Shown here piece after piece: positions 9,339 through 19,815 of a stretch of DNA of 64,000 bases. A program made the position numbers and the translations under genes. Position 1 is the first letter of the stretch; each line of letters opens with the position of its first letter. Under the pieces are notes generated by a model. The model searched no databases, was not told where the DNA came from, and saw only the letters and a program-made list of their open reading frames with translations. Source of the DNA: Arsukibacterium indicum (GTDB lineage: Bacteria > Pseudomonadota > Gammaproteobacteria > Enterobacterales > Alteromonadaceae); contig NZ_JAHRID010000006.1 of NCBI RefSeq assembly GCF_019100565.1, positions 124,001 to 188,000 on the forward strand, read 5' to 3'.

Positions 9339-10403
9339 GTGACAACCCAAAGTAAACAACCTGATTTTACGGCGCTTGCCGAACAACTCACCACTGCGGT
9401 GTTGTTGCTCGACAGTGATCTGATGCTGCGCTACTTCAATACTGCATGCTGTGCCGTAATGGGCCTGGGCGAAAAGCGCCTGACTGCCCAGTATTTTCCC
9501 GGTTTGTTTCAGCACATTGATATCAAAGCCAGTCATCTGACTGCCGCGCTCAGCAGCAAACAAGGCTTTAGCGTCAGCGATGTACAGGCGGTACTGCTGG
9601 ATGGCCGCCACCTGTTGCTTGATATTTACCTGACCGTCAGTGAACAACCAGCCAACCATCTGCTACTGGAATTAAGACAGGTAGATCAGCAACGCAAAAT
9701 CAGTATGGAAAGCCTGCAGCAACATCAGCACCTGGCAGCGCGGGAACTTATCCGCGGGCTGGCCCATGAAATTAAAAATCCGTTAGGCGGTTTACGTGGT
9801 GCGGCGCAATTGCTTGAGGAGTCGCTGGACGAAGAGCAGAAGGAATATACCCAGCTAATTATTGCCCAGGCTGACCGCTTGCGAAACCTGGTAGACCGCT
9901 TGCTGGGCCCTTACCGGCCGCCACAAAAAGTTACCACAAACTTACATCAGGTAATTGAACAGGTTTTGCAACTGGCCCTGATGGATAATCCGGCTAAAGC
10001 CCGCTTTAGTCGCGATTATGATCCCAGCATTCCGGATTTCAGCTTTGACCCTGAATTAATCGAACAAGCGCTGCTGAATATCGTCCGCAACGCTCAGCAG
10101 GTTTTAGCAGATAACGGCGCTATATGCCTGCAAAGCCGGATTTTACATCAGCATACCCTGAATGGTAAACGCTACAAACTAGTTGCTTTTATTAAGGTTA
10201 TTGATAACGGCCCGGGGATCCCAGCCGAAATTAAAGACACCTTGTTTTACCCGATGGTCAGCGGCAAAGCCGGTGGTACCGGACTTGGTTTATCGATTGC
10301 CCAAACCCTGATCCATCAGCATGGTGGCTGGATTGACTGTGACAGTTGGCCCGGCCAGACAGAATTTACCTTATATTTGCCTATCTCAGACACGGAGGAA
10401 TAA
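9339..10403 (+). CDS. glnL: Nitrogen regulation sensor histidine kinase NtrB (NRII)
   Basis: NtrB phosphorylates NtrC in nitrogen starvation and dephosphorylates it when bound by PII. The 354-residue protein has no membrane helix. It has an N-terminal PAS domain (about 10-110), the phospho-acceptor box GLAHEIKNPLGGLRG with His143, and an ATPase domain with N box (LNIVRNAQQV), DNGPGIP and GGTGLGLSIA. It starts at GTG 9339, preceded by an AGAGG-like site. Four bases separate it from glnG, so the two are co-transcribed. Confidence 0.96.
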   Translation: MTTQSKQPDFTALAEQLTTAVLLLDSDLMLRYFNTACCAVMGLGEKRLTAQYFPGLFQHIDIKASHLTAALSSKQGFSVSDVQAVLLDGRHLLLDIYLTVSEQPANHLLLELRQVDQQRKISMESLQQHQHLAARELIRGLAHEIKNPLGGLRGAAQLLEESLDEEQKEYTQLIIAQADRLRNLVDRLLGPYRPPQKVTTNLHQVIEQVLQLALMDNPAKARFSRDYDPSIPDFSFDPELIEQALLNIVRNAQQVLADNGAICLQSRILHQHTLNGKRYKLVAFIKVIDNGPGIPAEIKDTLFYPMVSGKAGGTGLGLSIAQTLIHQHGGWIDCDSWPGQTEFTLYLPISDTEE

Positions 10404-10407
10404 CGCA

Positions 10408-11817
10408 ATGAGTGATACCGTCTGGATTATTGACGACGACAACTCAATTCGTTGGGTGCTGGAAAAGGCATTAGGCCGTGCAGATATTCAGTGTGAAAGC
10501 TTTGCATCAGCCGATTTAATGCTGCAGCGGCTGGAATATGAGCAACCTGCGGTAGTGGTTTCCGACATCCGGATGCCCGGAACAGATGGCATGGCCTTGC
10601 TGGCGAAACTGCAGGGGCTGGCGCCGGAGTTACCCGTTATTATTATGACTGCCCATTCTGATCTGGACAGTGCCGTTAATGCCTTTAAACGGGGTGCTTT
10701 TGAATACTTGCCAAAACCTTTTGATGTTAATGACGCTGTCGCGCTGATTAGCCGGGCGTTGCAACATAGTAACAGCCAGCGTGCCCGCCAAAAACCTCAG
10801 GCTGCCAGCATTACTCCGGAAATTATTGGTGAGGCACCGGCAATGCAGGAGGTATTCCGGGCTATAGGCCGGTTGGCCCGCTCCAGCATCAGCGTACTGA
10901 TAAATGGTCAGTCAGGCACCGGTAAAGAGCTGGTAGCAAGGGCACTTCATAAACATAGCCCCCGATCTGAACAGCCCTTTATTGCCCTCAACATGGCCGC
11001 TATTCCAAAAGATTTAATCGAGTCCGAACTGTTCGGGCATGAAAAAGGCGCATTTACCGGCGCCAACAACTTGCGAAAAGGACGGTTTGAGCAGGCTGAC
11101 GGCGGTACCTTATTTCTGGATGAAATTGGCGATATGCCACTGGATGTGCAAACCCGTTTATTGCGGGTACTGGCCGACGGTCAGTTCTACCGGGTGGGTG
11201 GCCATCAGGCGGTCGGCGTAGATGTCCGGATTATTGCCGCAACTCACCAGAACCTTGAGCAACTGGCTCAGGAGGGGAAATTCAGGGAAGATCTATTCCA
11301 TCGTCTGAATGTAATTCGGGTCCACTTGCCTCCATTAAAAGATCGCAAACAAGATATCGCGAGACTCGCTCAGCATTTCTTGCAACAGGCCGCTAAAGAG
11401 TTAAATGTGGAAGCAAAAACCCTGACCAAAGAGGCAGAACAGTTTTTGAGTCAGCTTGACTGGCCGGGTAATGTGCGTCAGTTAGAAAATAGCTGTCGCT
11501 GGCTGACCGTAATGGCAAGCGGTAAACATATTGTGGTAGCCGACTTACCACCGGAGCTGGTACAACCGGCCAAAAACAGCCAGAAACAAGCGTCCACAGA
11601 AAGCAGCGACTGGCAAAGCCAGCTGGCAAGCTGGGTTGAAGATAAGCTAAGTGCCGGTGAACAGAATATTCTGGCTGAAGCCAGCCCGGCATTTGAGCGG
11701 ATTGTGTTGCAGCAGGCACTGCACTTTACCCGTGGTCATAAACAGGAAGCGGCCCGATGCCTGGGCTGGGGCCGCAATACCTTAACGCGTAAACTAAAAG
11801 AGCTGGAAATCGAATAA
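10408..11817 (+). CDS. glnG: Nitrogen regulation response regulator NtrC (NRI)
   Basis: NtrC activates sigma-54 promoters such as glnA under nitrogen limitation. The 469 residues comprise a receiver domain with phospho-acceptor Asp53 ([12 protein letters not shown]), an AAA+ domain with Walker A GQSGTGKE, the GAFTGA loop that contacts sigma-54 (seen as KGAFTGANN) and the [11 protein letters not shown]alker B segment, and a Fis-type helix-turn-helix at the end ([20 protein letters not shown]). The ATG at 10408 follows GGAGGA; a longer in-frame version would overlap glnL. It converges on cpxP with a 5-base gap. Confidence 0.97.
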   Translation: MSDTVWIIDDDNSIRWVLEKALGRADIQCESFASADLMLQRLEYEQPAVVVSDIRMPGTDGMALLAKLQGLAPELPVIIMTAHSDLDSAVNAFKRGAFEYLPKPFDVNDAVALISRALQHSNSQRARQKPQAASITPEIIGEAPAMQEVFRAIGRLARSSISVLINGQSGTGKELVARALHKHSPRSEQPFIALNMAAIPKDLIESELFGHEKGAFTGANNLRKGRFEQADGGTLFLDEIGDMPLDVQTRLLRVLADGQFYRVGGHQAVGVDVRIIAATHQNLEQLAQEGKFREDLFHRLNVIRVHLPPLKDRKQDIARLAQHFLQQAAKELNVEAKTLTKEAEQFLSQLDWPGNVRQLENSCRWLTVMASGKHIVVADLPPELVQPAKNSQKQASTESSDWQSQLASWVEDKLSAGEQNILAEASPAFERIVLQQALHFTRGHKQEAARCLGWGRNTLTRKLKELEIE

Positions 11818-11822
11818 ATCTG

Positions 11823-12296
11823 TTATTCGGTTTTTAAATTCCGTTTTTGCTGCCAGTTGAGCTTACGTTGTTGTTGCTCGCTGGCCAGCTGTTGCCGCTG
11901 CTCCGGCGTCAGCATCTGGTAAACCTGATGGCGTAATTTCAGCTGCGCCAGCCTGCGTTCAACACGCTGTTGTTCTTGTTGCTGCAATAATTCTGTTGCA
12001 GCAGCATCATCAAAATAGTCTGCCGTTACCAGCTCACGTAAGGCATGTTGTGTGCCATCGCCGCGTTTACGCTCAGGCCTGTTTGCTTTATGGTCTTTAA
12101 CCAGCTGTCGCAACTGTTGCTGCTGAGATGCGGTAAGGTCAAGGCCAGCTAGCATTTTCTGGTAGTTAAAGCCACCCCGCTGCATCTTATGTGACTTGTC
12201 TGGCTGCTCAGGCTTGTTATGATAGCCGGCACTGGCGGTGGTCGTTACCAGGAACAGGCTTATAAAGGTTACCATTAACGTTATTGCTTTCATCAT
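11823..12296 (-). CDS. cpxP: Spy/CpxP-family periplasmic protein
   Basis: CpxP is a periplasmic chaperone-like protein that restrains the CpxA kinase and binds misfolded envelope proteins. The 157-residue product has a signal peptide (about 1-23) and a helical mature part with two LTxxQ-type repeats: LTASQQQQL (about 54-62) and LTPEQRQQL near the C-terminus. It is divergent from cpxR, the classic cpxP/cpxRA arrangement, with a CpxR-like box between. The symbol rests on this context as well as on sequence; Spy is the alternative name. Two adjacent ATG codons (12296, 12293) could start translation. Confidence 0.82.
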   Translation of the reverse strand: MMKAITLMVTFISLFLVTTTASAGYHNKPEQPDKSHKMQRGGFNYQKMLAGLDLTASQQQQLRQLVKDHKANRPERKRGDGTQHALRELVTADYFDDAAATELLQQQEQQRVERRLAQLKLRHQVYQMLTPEQRQQLASEQQQRKLNWQQKRNLKTE

Positions 12297-12360
12297 TTAT
12301 ACTCCGAAGTTAAGACACTGACAGCTTAACGGCTTCAATGCAAAGTAATGCAAAGCGCAG

Positions 12361-12376
12361 GTAAAGGTTCAGTAAA
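12361..12376 (+). promoter_or_regulatory. CpxR-like box between cpxP and cpxR
   Basis: GTAAA-N6-GTAAA occurs here in the 131-bp divergent region; the CpxR consensus is two GTAAA repeats spaced by about 4-8 bases. It could serve both cpxP and cpxRA. Assignment is by pattern only. Confidence 0.6.
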
Positions 12377-12427
12377 GATTCTGGCGGCAATAAATGCAAT
12401 GGATACACTGAGCAAAAAAGAGCTGGT

Positions 12428-13123
12428 ATGACTGCAATTTTAATCATTGATGATGATATTGAACTATGCACGCTGGTAGCTGATTACCTGGCAATGGATG
12501 GCTATCAGATTGATATGATTCACGATGGGATCAGTGGTCTGAGCAAAGCACAAACCGGCAACTATCAACTGATACTGCTGGACGTAATGTTGCCAGGTCT
12601 GGATGGACTTAACCTGCTTAAAGCCCTGCGGCACGATAATTATTGTCCGGTACTGATGCTAACAGCCCGCGGTGAAGATATCGATCGAATAATTGGTCTT
12701 GAACTTGGTGCAGACGATTATCTTGCAAAACCGTTTAACCCCAGAGAATTACAGGCCCGGGTTAAAGCTATCTTACGGCGGGTAGAGCTGGCACATCACG
12801 ACAGCAGTCAAACGGCTCCGCTTCTTGAGATTAATCAGGTTACACTTAACCCGCGAAACCGCCAGGTACAGTGCAAACAACAAGATGTTAGTCTGACCGC
12901 AACTGAATTTCAGTTACTGGAAATGCTAATGCGCCATGCCGGCCAGTTGGTCAGTAAAGAAACACTGAGCCAGCAAGTTTTAGGCCGGCGCCTGCAGCAG
13001 TATGATCGCAGTCTGGATATGCATGTCAGTAATATCCGCAAAAAGCTGGGCCAATTAGCCAGTGACGAAAAGATCCAGACCTTACGCGGCAGCGGTTACT
13101 TGTTTCTCAGCGGCCCTGTCTGA
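12428..13123 (+). CDS. cpxR: Envelope stress response regulator CpxR
   Basis: CpxR is an OmpR-family response regulator that controls genes for envelope protein quality. The 231-residue protein has a receiver domain with Asp52 in LLDVMLPG, the GLELGADDYLAKPFNPREL segment, and a winged-helix DNA-binding domain. The C-terminal stretch LSQQVLGRRLQQYDRSLDMH is very close to that of E. coli CpxR and separates it from other OmpR-like regulators. cpxA starts three bases after its stop. Confidence 0.94.
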   Translation: MTAILIIDDDIELCTLVADYLAMDGYQIDMIHDGISGLSKAQTGNYQLILLDVMLPGLDGLNLLKALRHDNYCPVLMLTARGEDIDRIIGLELGADDYLAKPFNPRELQARVKAILRRVELAHHDSSQTAPLLEINQVTLNPRNRQVQCKQQDVSLTATEFQLLEMLMRHAGQLVSKETLSQQVLGRRLQQYDRSLDMHVSNIRKKLGQLASDEKIQTLRGSGYLFLSGPV

Positions 13124-13125
13124 CT

Positions 13126-14514
13126 ATGCTACGCTGGTTAAACCCGATTAATTCCCTGGCCGGACGCATCTTTGTCTGGTTCTGGCTTGTCTTGCTGTTA
13201 ACTGTGTTGTTGACCCTGCTTATTTCACGAAGCATGAGTGATCCCACGGATATCCGCAGGCTGCCGTCACAAATGAGTAGGCAGTTACAGAATCAGCTAG
13301 CGCCACTGGCACAAAGTATTGACCGGGTGAGTCTGTTGCAGAAGCTCGCTGAAGATAAGTACAGCAACTGGCTGGTGGTAAATAACGCTGATCAGCTGTT
13401 ATTAAATCCTGAAGCTCTGCCCGACCGCTTTGACCCGCACTGGTTAACTGAGCTTGCTCAGCTTAACCGGCCACGCCTGTTACGCCATCGTAATGTCTAC
13501 CTTGCCGGGCCATTTATTATTGAAGTAGCCGGCCAGCAACTGGCCTTATATCAGCAGCGCCAACGACCGCCGCGTCCCTGGTGGAGTATGCGAACCTTAT
13601 CTGAACCGCTGCTCGTATTGTTACTGTTGGCCGTATCTGCAACGGCCAGCTTTGTGCTGGCAGTATCGATCTCCCGCCCCCTTAGGGAGTTGTTACAGCA
13701 AAACCTGGCGTTTGCCTCAGGCAAGCTCAGCAGCCGGGTCAGCAAGCTGGCTAAAAGGCGCGATGAACTTGGCCAGCTTGGTCGAAGCTTCAATACCATG
13801 GCCGAACAGATTAGTGATCTGTTGCAAAACCAGCAACGTTTGCTGCGAGATATTTCACATGAGTTACGCTCCCCCCTTACCAGAGCACAGCTGGCATTGG
13901 GTCTGGCAGAGCAGCAGCAAAACCTGCAGCAACTTCCTAGATTAAAGCAAGAACTTGAGCGGATAGATGCAATGCTCGACGAACTACTTACCTTTAGCAG
14001 ACTGGATGCCGGCCAGTATCAACTGGATGTCGGTACCTGTGATTTGACAGCAATGCTGGAAGAATTAATAGAACTGAACCAGGTAGAAGCTGAAAGTAAG
14101 CACCAGCAATTACTGCTTGCTGCTCCCGCCCAGTCTTGGCTTGATGCCGATGGTCGGTTACTAAGCCGGGCATTTGATAATATTATCCGAAATGCAATTA
14201 AATACGGCCCGTCTGACAGTACTATTCGCCTGACCGTACAAGCACAACTGCAACCCAAACAGTGGGTGGTTGAAGTAACTGATCAGGGGCCCGGGCTGCC
14301 AGAAAAGGAGCTTGCAGCAGTGTTTCAACCTTTTTATCGGGTGAGTGACAGCCGCACCCAGCAAACCGGAGGCACAGGCCTTGGGCTGGCAATCGTCGCT
14401 AAAATTGTGCATCAGCACAACGGTACCGTGCTGGCGATAAATCGTATGCCGGGTTTATCTGTCCGGATCACCCTACCATGCCAATCGGCCAACGCAAGGC
14501 AATCCGCCACATGA
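13126..14514 (+). CDS. cpxA: Envelope stress sensor histidine kinase CpxA
   Basis: CpxA senses envelope stress and phosphorylates CpxR. The 462 residues show an N-terminal membrane helix (about 11-32), a periplasmic domain of about 120 residues, a second helix (about 161-182), a HAMP domain, the DHp box DISHELRSPLTRAQLAL with His245, and an ATPase domain (NIIRNAIKYG, DQGPGLP, GGTGLGLAIV). It forms an operon with cpxR and its stop overlaps the start of pldB as ATGA. Confidence 0.95.
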   Translation: MLRWLNPINSLAGRIFVWFWLVLLLTVLLTLLISRSMSDPTDIRRLPSQMSRQLQNQLAPLAQSIDRVSLLQKLAEDKYSNWLVVNNADQLLLNPEALPDRFDPHWLTELAQLNRPRLLRHRNVYLAGPFIIEVAGQQLALYQQRQRPPRPWWSMRTLSEPLLVLLLLAVSATASFVLAVSISRPLRELLQQNLAFASGKLSSRVSKLAKRRDELGQLGRSFNTMAEQISDLLQNQQRLLRDISHELRSPLTRAQLALGLAEQQQNLQQLPRLKQELERIDAMLDELLTFSRLDAGQYQLDVGTCDLTAMLEELIELNQVEAESKHQQLLLAAPAQSWLDADGRLLSRAFDNIIRNAIKYGPSDSTIRLTVQAQLQPKQWVVEVTDQGPGLPEKELAAVFQPFYRVSDSRTQQTGGTGLGLAIVAKIVHQHNGTVLAINRMPGLSVRITLPCQSANARQSAT

Positions 14515-15518
14515 TGCCCCCCGTATGCGCAGGCTCAACAGAAGCATCACTGGCAGAAAACTGGCAAAAGCAATTGCTGCCTCTATGGCAAAGCTTTGTG
14601 CATGCAGATCTTTACACCACCGACCAAACCCGCTTGAGTTATAGCTACTTTCTGGCAGATAGCAAAGCACAGGCTGTTGTTTTCAGCACTGGCAGGGTAG
14701 AAATGGCGGTAAAATACATTGAACTGATGCAGGATTTTATCGCTGCGGGATACAGTGTATTTATCATCGATCACCGCGGCCAGGGGCAGTCGGCAAGGCT
14801 TCATGTCGACCCTCATCTTGGCTATGTCGCCGATTTTCAGCATTATGTCAGCGATTTTAATCAGTTTATTACTGAAGTCGTCCAGCCTTCTGGCCATCAG
14901 CATCATTTACTGCTGGCGCATTCTATGGGGGCAGCAATTGCCTGCCAATATCTGCAACAATTTCAACACCCCTTCAGCGCAGCGATTTTCGGCTCGCCCA
15001 TGTTTGGTTTGCATGCAGGCAAGGTGCCTTCTATCCTGGCCACTAAACTGGTTGCAGGTTACGGTTGGCTCAGAACTAAATTAAAACAAGATAACCTGCA
15101 GTACTTTCCCGGACAAACACCTTATAAAGCATTGCCCTTTGCCGGCAATCCGCTAACCCATAGTCAGTCACGTTATCAATGGCTACAGCAGCTTTATCAG
15201 CTATATCCTGGCAGCCAACTTGGTGGTGTAAGCTGGGGATGGGTAACTCAGGCAATCGGTGCCATGGCTGAAATTCAGTTAAACGCCATAAAATTTAACG
15301 TCCCGCTGCTACTGTTGCAGGCCGCTGACGATCAGATTGTCAGTAACCACGCGCAAGATAACTGGTTTAAACACTTACCAGCAGCGTTATACAAACAACA
15401 TTTCGTTCTGATTGGTGCTCATCATGAGATCTGGATGGAGCAGGACGTGATCCGCCAGCAAGCATTTAGCGCTGTTAATCAATTTCTGGCTGGACTTACT
15501 GAGCAGAAAAAGCAATAA
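14511..15518 (+). CDS. pldB: Alpha/beta hydrolase, lysophospholipase L2 (PldB) family
   Basis: PldB-type enzymes hydrolyse lysophospholipids at the inner membrane. The product (about 335 residues) shows FIIDHRGQGQSAR, the nucleophile elbow LLLAHSMGAAIA with the catalytic Ser, a DDQIVSN segment for the acid and GAHHEIWME for the catalytic His. I place the start at 14511, which overlaps the cpxA stop as ATGA; ATG 14514 is also possible, and an upstream ATG at 14478 would overlap cpxA further. Coupling to cpxRA suggests co-expression with the envelope stress sensor, which I have not seen described. Confidence 0.85.
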   Translation: MMPPVCAGSTEASLAENWQKQLLPLWQSFVHADLYTTDQTRLSYSYFLADSKAQAVVFSTGRVEMAVKYIELMQDFIAAGYSVFIIDHRGQGQSARLHVDPHLGYVADFQHYVSDFNQFITEVVQPSGHQHHLLLAHSMGAAIACQYLQQFQHPFSAAIFGSPMFGLHAGKVPSILATKLVAGYGWLRTKLKQDNLQYFPGQTPYKALPFAGNPLTHSQSRYQWLQQLYQLYPGSQLGGVSWGWVTQAIGAMAEIQLNAIKFNVPLLLLQAADDQIVSNHAQDNWFKHLPAALYKQHFVLIGAHHEIWMEQDVIRQQAFSAVNQFLAGLTEQKKQ

Positions 15519-15536
15519 CGTTTTAAACTCAGACGA

Positions 15537-16001
15537 CTAAACGCCGCCGGCAAAACCATGTTGGCGCCAGGCTTCATAACAGACAATAGCTACGGTATTA
15601 GCCAGGTTAAGGCTGCGTGCTCCCGGCCGCATTGGCAAGCGGATCCGCTGCGAAACTGGGATGGTATCACGCACTGAATCGGACAAACCTGCTGTCTCAG
15701 ATCCGAAAAGTAACACATCATCGGGTAGGAACTGTTGTTGCTGAAACGGCTGACTCCCCTTGGTGGTTAACGCCAGGATCCGCTTACCTGTCATAGCGGC
15801 AGCAAAACTTTGATAGTCAACATAGCGACTGACGTTGGCCAGGTCATGATAATCAAGCCCTGCCCTTCGTAACTTTTTTTCCTCAAAATCAAAACCCATT
15901 GGTTCAATAATGTGCAATTGGCAACCGGTGTTTGCCGCTAACCGAATTATATTTCCAGTGTTAGGTGCTATTTGGGGTTCAAACAAAGCAATATGAAACA
16001 T
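15537..16001 (-). CDS. trmL: tRNA (cytidine/uridine-34-2'-O)-methyltransferase
   Basis: TrmL methylates the ribose of the wobble base in tRNA-Leu isoacceptors. The 154-residue SPOUT protein shows the expected motifs: [18 protein letters not shown] near the start, [14 protein letters not shown] in the middle and [20 protein letters not shown] at the knot. Length fits E. coli TrmL (YibK). It converges with pldB across an 18-base gap. Confidence 0.95.
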   Translation of the reverse strand: MFHIALFEPQIAPNTGNIIRLAANTGCQLHIIEPMGFDFEEKKLRRAGLDYHDLANVSRYVDYQSFAAAMTGKRILALTTKGSQPFQQQQFLPDDVLLFGSETAGLSDSVRDTIPVSQRIRLPMRPGARSLNLANTVAIVCYEAWRQHGFAGGV

Positions 16002-16170
16002 ATGATACGAACGCCAGTTGGAGAAAGGCCGTTAATTTACACGCTGTATTGGTTAAGTTAAAGCGGTTAAATGCAATGACTGTCGGAAATATCACCAATT
16101 AATTTGCTTTAAGGTCGTTATGCCAGCTATATTTACCCCGTAATGTGTACACTACAAGGACGTTATAGTT

Positions 16171-18033
16171 ATGCGTATGCCAGGTTGGCTGTTTTTATTC
16201 GCCCTGCTGCCGACCTTTTCGGCCCGGGCTAGTATTGCTGACGGGTTTTCAGCTATCTCTGCCTCTCCAATGCTTACTTTCGCAGCAGGATTTTTTGTTG
16301 CTGGCATTGCTGGTTGGTGGCGCCTCAGACAACTTCGGGCCCGCCAGAAATCACAACATCAGGTATTGCGGCAATTGCTTACCGATACCAGTGCACTGGT
16401 GGCCGTACTTGACCAGAATTGCCAACTACTGATTGCCAGTACCGCGCTGGAGAAAGTCGCACAACAACAGAACCTTTGCCACTGCATGTACTTTGATCCG
16501 GTGACAAAACAAAAAGCCTGGCAAGACATCCAGCAAGTTTTGGAAACACAACGAAGCTGGCAGGGGGAACTATGGTGGCTGCTAAAAAATGATTTGCTGG
16601 CTGTCAGTCTGACGATAACTCAAAGTAATAATACTGCCTGGCCAGAAGCACGATACCTGCTTGTTGCCCAGGACATTACTGAGCGCAAAAGAGCCGATCA
16701 ACAGCAACTTAACAACCTGACCAGAGACCCACTGACCAGTCTGCCAAACCGGATTATGCTGGAAGAACAATTGGCCAGCAATGTTGCCTCCTGTAATACG
16801 CTGTACCCGGCTACCGCTTTGATATTAGTAAAATTAAATCAGTTACTCAACACAGAGTCTGCTGAAGCCGGGCAAAGCAGCGCAAAGCGAATTGCTGACA
16901 TTGCTCTGAGCTTGCGTCAGGCGATTGCACCACAGTTCACGTTGGGTCGGTACAGCAGTGATTGTTTTGCTATACTGGTCGCGCCTCATCAATGCTTTGC
17001 GCCGGTTGAATTGCCGCTTAACCAGCTGGCACACCAGATCCTGTTACAAATAAACCAGTTTAATATTATCAGCAGTTCTAGTCAGGTTTATGCCAGTATT
17101 GGTATAAGCCGGTACCCAGATGACGGGGCAGATGCCAATACTTTGATGCAAAGTGCAGAGCGTGCGGTACAAAGCGCCACACGTAGCGGAGCCAGCCAAT
17201 TCTGCTTTGCAGACAGCCGGCTGCAACAGCACGCAACTGAGTATCTCACCCTGCAAACTGAGCTTAGCAAAAGCCTGAATAATGATGACTTTATTGTTTA
17301 CTTCCAGCCCCAACTGAGTATCAGCAGTAACCGGGTTGTTGGCTACGAAGCCTTGCTGCGTTGGCATAATCCAAAACGCGGAATTATGCAGCCACAAAGT
17401 TTTTTGGCACTGGCTGAGCAAAGCGGCATGATAGTGTCGTTAGACCGCCTGGTCTTCCGGGAAAGTTGTCAGCAAATAAAACAATGGTTACAAACCAATC
17501 AACTTCGTGGCCGGGTAGCGCTAAATATTTCAGCTCAGCATTTTCAACAAACCGATTTCGTCAATTTCCTGAACAGTTGTCTGCAGGATCATAAACTCAC
17601 AGCCGAATATTTCACATTAGAGCTGGATGAACGAATTTTTCAGCAACCAACTGTCAACCTGCAAAGCCGGCTGGTTGCTCTGAGCGACGCTGGTTTTCAA
17701 TTGATCCTGGATAATTTTGGTGATGGCGTTTCTTCGCTAACCAGCTTGCGACAGTTACCACTGCATGGTGTCAAAATTGCCCGCAGCCTGATTAACCAGA
17801 TGGAACAAAAAGAGCAGCAACGCAATATTACTGCCAGTTTAATCCGGTTGGCGGGCTATCTGCAGCTGGAAGTAACCGCCAGTGGCATCGACAATGAAAT
17901 GCAAGCTTATCTGCTGCATGTGATGGGTTGTGATAAATTACAAGGTAATTTGTTCAGTAAAGCCTTACCCGCCAGTGAGATACCAGCCGTACTGGCTAAA
18001 GAAAACAAGCTTATCAAAAAAGCAGCCGGTTAG
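16171..18033 (+). CDS. Membrane protein with PAS, degenerate GGDEF and degenerate EAL domains
   Basis: The 620 residues comprise an N-terminal signal or membrane helix, a second helix (about 32-50), a PAS-like region (about 60-175), a GGDEF-like domain (about 180-350) and an EAL domain (about 365-610). The GGDEF motif reads SSDCF (262-266), so cyclase activity is not expected. EAL itself is intact (E393-A394-L395), but the metal-binding DD pair is D514-N515, the KID motif is KIA (A537), and the AEGVE motif reads ASGID. A phosphodiesterase with these losses is probably inactive, so a c-di-GMP-binding or protein-interaction role is more likely. The last four bases overlap gpsA on the other strand. 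Confidence 0.88.
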   Translation: MRMPGWLFLFALLPTFSARASIADGFSAISASPMLTFAAGFFVAGIAGWWRLRQLRARQKSQHQVLRQLLTDTSALVAVLDQNCQLLIASTALEKVAQQQNLCHCMYFDPVTKQKAWQDIQQVLETQRSWQGELWWLLKNDLLAVSLTITQSNNTAWPEARYLLVAQDITERKRADQQQLNNLTRDPLTSLPNRIMLEEQLASNVASCNTLYPATALILVKLNQLLNTESAEAGQSSAKRIADIALSLRQAIAPQFTLGRYSSDCFAILVAPHQCFAPVELPLNQLAHQILLQINQFNIISSSSQVYASIGISRYPDDGADANTLMQSAERAVQSATRSGASQFCFADSRLQQHATEYLTLQTELSKSLNNDDFIVYFQPQLSISSNRVVGYEALLRWHNPKRGIMQPQSFLALAEQSGMIVSLDRLVFRESCQQIKQWLQTNQLRGRVALNISAQHFQQTDFVNFLNSCLQDHKLTAEYFTLELDERIFQQPTVNLQSRLVALSDAGFQLILDNFGDGVSSLTSLRQLPLHGVKIARSLINQMEQKEQQRNITASLIRLAGYLQLEVTASGIDNEMQAYLLHVMGCDKLQGNLFSKALPASEIPAVLAKENKLIKKAAG

Positions 18034-19037
18034 TTAACCTCGTCCCGCTTTTCACGGCCAAGCAGGTCAACAGCGGCAAGTTTAACATCTTTATTCTGGT
18101 ATAAAACCTGATAAATCTGCTCTGATATTGGCATCTCGATACCTGTTCGCCGGGCCAGATTAAATACTTCTTTAGCGTTGCGATACCCTTCAACAACCTG
18201 ACCTATCGTGGCCATAGCGTCATCAACTGTTTTTCCCTGCCCCAGCAATAAGCCAAAACGGCGATTACGCGACTGGTTATCAGTACACGTCAGTACCAGA
18301 TCTCCCAAACCGGCCATCCCCATAAACGTATCTTTCTGAGCGCCGAGCGCACAGCCCAGCCGGCTCATTTCTGCCAGCCCTCTGGTAATCAGAGCGGTTC
18401 TGGCGTTGGCACCAAAACCAATACCGTCTGCCATGCCCGCACCAATTGCGATAACATTTTTGACGGCTCCGCCCAACTGAACACCGATAAAGTCGGGGTT
18501 AGTGTATACCCGGAAACTTTTTGCACAGTGCAGTAAGTCTGACAGTCGGCTGATAAATGGCTGATCTACCGATGATAGAGTTATTGCTGTCGGCATGCCC
18601 GCTGCCATCTCTTTGGCGAAAGTAGGGCCTGACAGCACTGCAAGCGCAACCTGTTCACCAAGGATTTCCCGGGCGACATCCTGCAACAAGCGTCCGCTTT
18701 CCGGTTCCAGCCCTTTGGTAGCCCACGCTACTCTGGCATTGGTCGCTAAAAAAGGTTTAATTTGTTTAAGGGTATCAGCAAACGCATGGCTGGGTACAAC
18801 CACCAGAATATCACGACTGCTTTGCACCACATTCTGCAAATCAGCACTGACAGTCAGGCTGTCTGGTAAACGAATGCCCGGAAGATACTTTTGATTACAA
18901 CGTTGCTGTTGCATCTGTTGAATATCTGCAGCATTTCGGCCCCACAGAGTGATGGGATTGCCATTACGTGCCAGACAAATAGCAAGGGCAGTGCCATATG
19001 ACCCTGCCCCTAATACTGCGATTGCTGTGCCAGCCAT
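18030..19037 (-). CDS. gpsA: Glycerol-3-phosphate dehydrogenase [NAD(P)+]
   Basis: GpsA reduces dihydroxyacetone phosphate to sn-glycerol-3-phosphate for phospholipid synthesis. The 335-residue protein starts with the Rossmann motif [15 protein letters not shown] and carries [22 protein letters not shown] and the C-terminal substrate-binding segment [16 protein letters not shown]. The ATG at 19037 gives the family length; an in-frame extension to 19112 would run into secB. It is the last gene of yibN-grxC-secB-gpsA, four bases after secB. Confidence 0.97.
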   Translation of the reverse strand: MAGTAIAVLGAGSYGTALAICLARNGNPITLWGRNAADIQQMQQQRCNQKYLPGIRLPDSLTVSADLQNVVQSSRDILVVVPSHAFADTLKQIKPFLATNARVAWATKGLEPESGRLLQDVAREILGEQVALAVLSGPTFAKEMAAGMPTAITLSSVDQPFISRLSDLLHCAKSFRVYTNPDFIGVQLGGAVKNVIAIGAGMADGIGFGANARTALITRGLAEMSRLGCALGAQKDTFMGMAGLGDLVLTCTDNQSRNRRFGLLLGQGKTVDDAMATIGQVVEGYRNAKEVFNLARRTGIEMPISEQIYQVLYQNKDVKLAAVDLLGREKRDEVN

Positions 19038-19041
19038 CAGC

Positions 19042-19536
19042 TTAAGCGTCAGCTTTGACGTCCTGACCCTCGGCCTGGCGCTTTTGCAGGTATTGTGCAA
19101 ACAAAGCGTCAAAATTAACCGGTGCCAGGTTCAGTTGCGGGAAGGTACCACGATTAACCAGACTTGATACCGCTTCACGGGCATACGGGAACAGAATATT
19201 CGGGCAAAACGCGGCCAGCATATGAGCTAACTGGCTCTCTTCCAGCTCACCAATTGAGAAAATGCCCGCTTGTTGCACTTCACACAGAAAAGCTGTCTCT
19301 TCTCCGACCATGGTCGTTACTGTCAGAGATAACGTAACCTGATAAACACCATCCTCTACTTTTTCACTGCGGGTATCCAGATCCAGTTTAACTTCTGGTT
19401 TCCACTCTTTGCGAAAAATTGCCGGCGCATTAGGCGCCTCAAACGAAATATCTTTAACAAAAATTCGCTGAATAGCAAATTGTAAACCCTGTGCCTGTTG
19501 CTCGTTTGCAACACCATTTGCCTGTTGTTCGGCCAT
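19042..19536 (-). CDS. secB: Protein-export chaperone SecB
   Basis: SecB keeps preproteins unfolded and delivers them to SecA. The 164-residue protein has the SecB landmarks [28 protein letters not shown] and [18 protein letters not shown] text (here [21 protein letters not shown]). Length and acidic character are typical. It is in the grxC-secB-gpsA operon; grxC ends 19 bases upstream. Confidence 0.97.
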   Translation of the reverse strand: MAEQQANGVANEQQAQGLQFAIQRIFVKDISFEAPNAPAIFRKEWKPEVKLDLDTRSEKVEDGVYQVTLSLTVTTMVGEETAFLCEVQQAGIFSIGELEESQLAHMLAAFCPNILFPYAREAVSSLVNRGTFPQLNLAPVNFDALFAQYLQKRQAEGQDVKADA

Positions 19537-19555
19537 GAATAATTCCTAGTTTAAG

Positions 19556-19813
19556 TTATGCGGTTAACAGTGAATCGAGTTTGTCAGCTGCATGCAGCGC
19601 AAACATATCGTCGCATCCACCAATGTGAGTTGTACCAATAAAAATTTGCGGCACAGTTGAACGTCCGTTTGCTTTTTCAATCATTTCAGCTCGACGTTCC
19701 GGCTGCTCATCAATTTTCACTTCCTGATAAGCAACCTGTTTCTGATCAAGTAATGACTTGGCGCGAACACAATAAGGACAATATGCCTTGGTGTAAATAA
19801 TCACGTCTGCCAT
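19556..19813 (-). CDS. grxC: Glutaredoxin 3
   Basis: GrxC reduces disulfides and glutathione-mixed disulfides using glutathione. The 85-residue protein has the active site CPYC (C12 and C15), TVPQIFIG (cis-Pro loop) and GGCDDM for glutathione binding. It lies two bases after the yibN stop and upstream of secB, as in E. coli. Confidence 0.96.
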   Translation of the reverse strand: MADVIIYTKAYCPYCVRAKSLLDQKQVAYQEVKIDEQPERRAEMIEKANGRSTVPQIFIGTTHIGGCDDMFALHAADKLDSLLTA

Positions 19814-19815
19814 GT

